DNA from: Selenomonadaceae bacterium
GTDB taxonomy: Bacteria > Bacillota > Negativicutes > Selenomonadales > Selenomonadaceae
Direction: 5' to 3'
DNA length: 6,295 nt
Assembly: GCA_017453765.1 (NCBI GenBank)
Contig: JAFTEG010000407.1
Span: 1 to 6,295, forward strand
Below the pieces are notes generated by a model. The model searched no databases and was not told where the DNA came from. It worked only from the letters and a program-made list of their open reading frames with translations. This document shows positions 6,036 through 6,295 of this stretch, piece by piece. Position 1 is the first letter of the stretch. The number at the start of each line of letters is the position of its first letter. A program made the position numbers and the translations under genes.

Positions 6036-6178
6036 TATTTTTGGTAGTTTTTCTTGACACCTATGAGAAATTAACCGACGACGAAAAAGATTCCGATCGC
6101 CATGAAAAGCTTATTTACAATGGTCAAGACGTTCCCGTTGATTGGTGGATTGAAAATTTAACCAGATTACGCGAGAAT

Positions 6179-6203
6179 TCCCCCGCCTCTATAGGCGGCG
6201 GGA
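6179..6203. other. Bulged hairpin in the putative element end
   Basis: TCCC (6179-6182) pairs with GGGA (6200-6203) and CCGCCT (6183-6188) pairs with AGGCGG (6193-6198), leaving C6199 bulged and a CTAT loop. Ten pairs with a single extrahelical base is the irregular-palindrome form recognised by HUH transposases of the IS200/IS605 family. It could instead be a terminator on the + strand, because TTTTT follows at 6214-6218, but the 10-base gap makes that weaker. Confidence 0.65.
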
Positions 6204-6221
6204 TGAATCGCACTTTTTAGG

Positions 6222-6250
6222 TTGACCTAAATGTAACCTTTGTGTATACT
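6222..6250 (+). promoter_or_regulatory. Sigma-70-like promoter pointing rightward
   Basis: TTGACC (6222-6227), a 17-base spacer, then TATACT (6245-6250). Both boxes match the consensus at five of six positions and the spacing is ideal. AAGGAG at 6271-6276 could be a ribosome site, but no ATG, GTG or TTG follows it before the window ends. If the element gene is on the minus strand, this promoter would be antisense to its 3' end. Confidence 0.4.
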
Positions 6251-6260
6251 TATGAAAAAA

Positions 6261-6295
6261 TTAGCGAAGAAAGGAGAAGTCTTCATAGGCTGAAA
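6261..6295 (-). CDS. Possible C-terminal tail of an element-encoded protein (partial)
   Basis: On the minus strand one frame reads SAYEDFSFLR and stops at TAA (6263-6261), 58 bases before the hairpin. That matches where a transposase or tnpB gene should end if this is the right end of an IS200/IS605 element. Ten codons cannot identify a protein. This is position-based inference and may be no gene at all. Confidence 0.22.
   Translation of the reverse strand, partial: SAYEDFSFLR

Larger units (their letters stand above)
5280..6220 (+). pseudogene. STAND/AAA-like P-loop NTPase, frameshifted and truncated
   Basis: Counted from TTG 5280: FVDRDSQSHVF (24-34) is the short motif that precedes the P-loop in many STAND and AAA ATPases, YYAGTGGIGKSALIKKL (50-66) is the Walker A strand and loop, and a long helical stretch follows to about 250. 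The frame then stops at 6047. In the neighbouring frame the protein continues as IFLVVFLDTYEKL, a clear Walker B strand with the Asp seen in the 'DTYE' STAND subgroup, and DWWIENLTRL. One extra A in the run at 6028-6035 joins the two halves. After about 6170 the frame reads through an apparent insertion-element end and stops at 6218-6220, so the sensor, winged-helix and repeat domains expected of a STAND protein are missing. No N-terminal effector domain is seen. Such ATPases act as signalling switches, some in phage defence; the role here is unproven. Confidence 0.72.
6171..6295 (-). mobile_element. Probable end of an IS200/IS605-type element, continuing past the window
   Basis: The STAND reading frame loses sense at about 6170, and a bulged hairpin (6179-6203) follows. 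On the minus strand it reads GATTCATCCC, hairpin, GAATTCTCGC, the layout I associate with the 3' (right) end of tnpB-bearing IS200/IS605 elements, where transposase recognition and the guide-RNA scaffold lie. A possible minus-strand reading frame ends at 6261, just inside this end. The element would run rightward out of the window with its gene on the minus strand. The opposite reading is also possible: a left end inserted after the tetranucleotide TTAC (6167-6170), a target known for one such element. The boundary is approximate, and the assignment rests on recognition of structure without a transposase in view. Confidence 0.45.

Noticed and set aside
6179..6218. Hairpin plus T run as an intrinsic terminator on the + strand
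   Set aside because: The T run (6214-6218) is 10 bases away from the stem and the stem has a bulge. The flanks fit an insertion-element end better, although this is not excluded.
6252..6293. 13-codon open frame MKKLAKKGEVFIG on the + strand after the promoter-like sequence
   Set aside because: It starts 1 base after the -10 box, so it would precede the transcription start, and it has no ribosome site.

Overview
The window looks like chromosomal DNA of an anaerobic, low-to-mid GC Firmicute-type bacterium; Negativicutes is my best guess. The guess rests on the adjacent grpE and dnaK genes, the many TTG/GTG starts with good Shine-Dalgarno sites, the long IleRS and the DUF1919 protein. It comes from overall style only, and no marker here settles the phylum.

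Positions 1-1110 hold a housekeeping heat-shock segment on the minus strand (5' end of dnaK at the left edge, complete grpE) facing away from ileS. Two unrelated simple-sequence arrays bracket grpE. Between grpE and dnaK lies a GATC/ATCGAT-rich array (8-bp units, then an inverted block of 15- and 23-bp units) that runs into the grpE stop codon. Upstream of grpE, in the gap shared with ileS, lies a 112-bp degenerate array with an exact 7-bp period. No hrcA gene, clear CIRCE operator or T-box is present.

Positions 1111-4263 hold an intact isoleucyl-tRNA synthetase (about 1050 aa) of the long, eukaryote-like class.

Positions 4345-6295 are a damaged or switchable accessory segment. First comes a gene for a two-domain protein (Rossmann-like N-terminal domain plus a DUF1919 polysaccharide-type domain), split by a frameshift exactly at a run of 10 G. 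Nineteen bases after its stop begins a STAND/AAA-like P-loop NTPase gene, split by a frameshift exactly at a run of 8 A just before its Walker B strand. Its C-terminal part is missing: the reading frame runs into what looks like the hairpin end of an IS200/IS605-type element, which continues past the right edge. Both breaks need only one base of homopolymer length change, so phase variation, programmed slippage, pseudogene decay and sequencing error must be told apart. The two genes are close enough to be co-translated, and may form a surface-polysaccharide or defence-type module. That role is inference.
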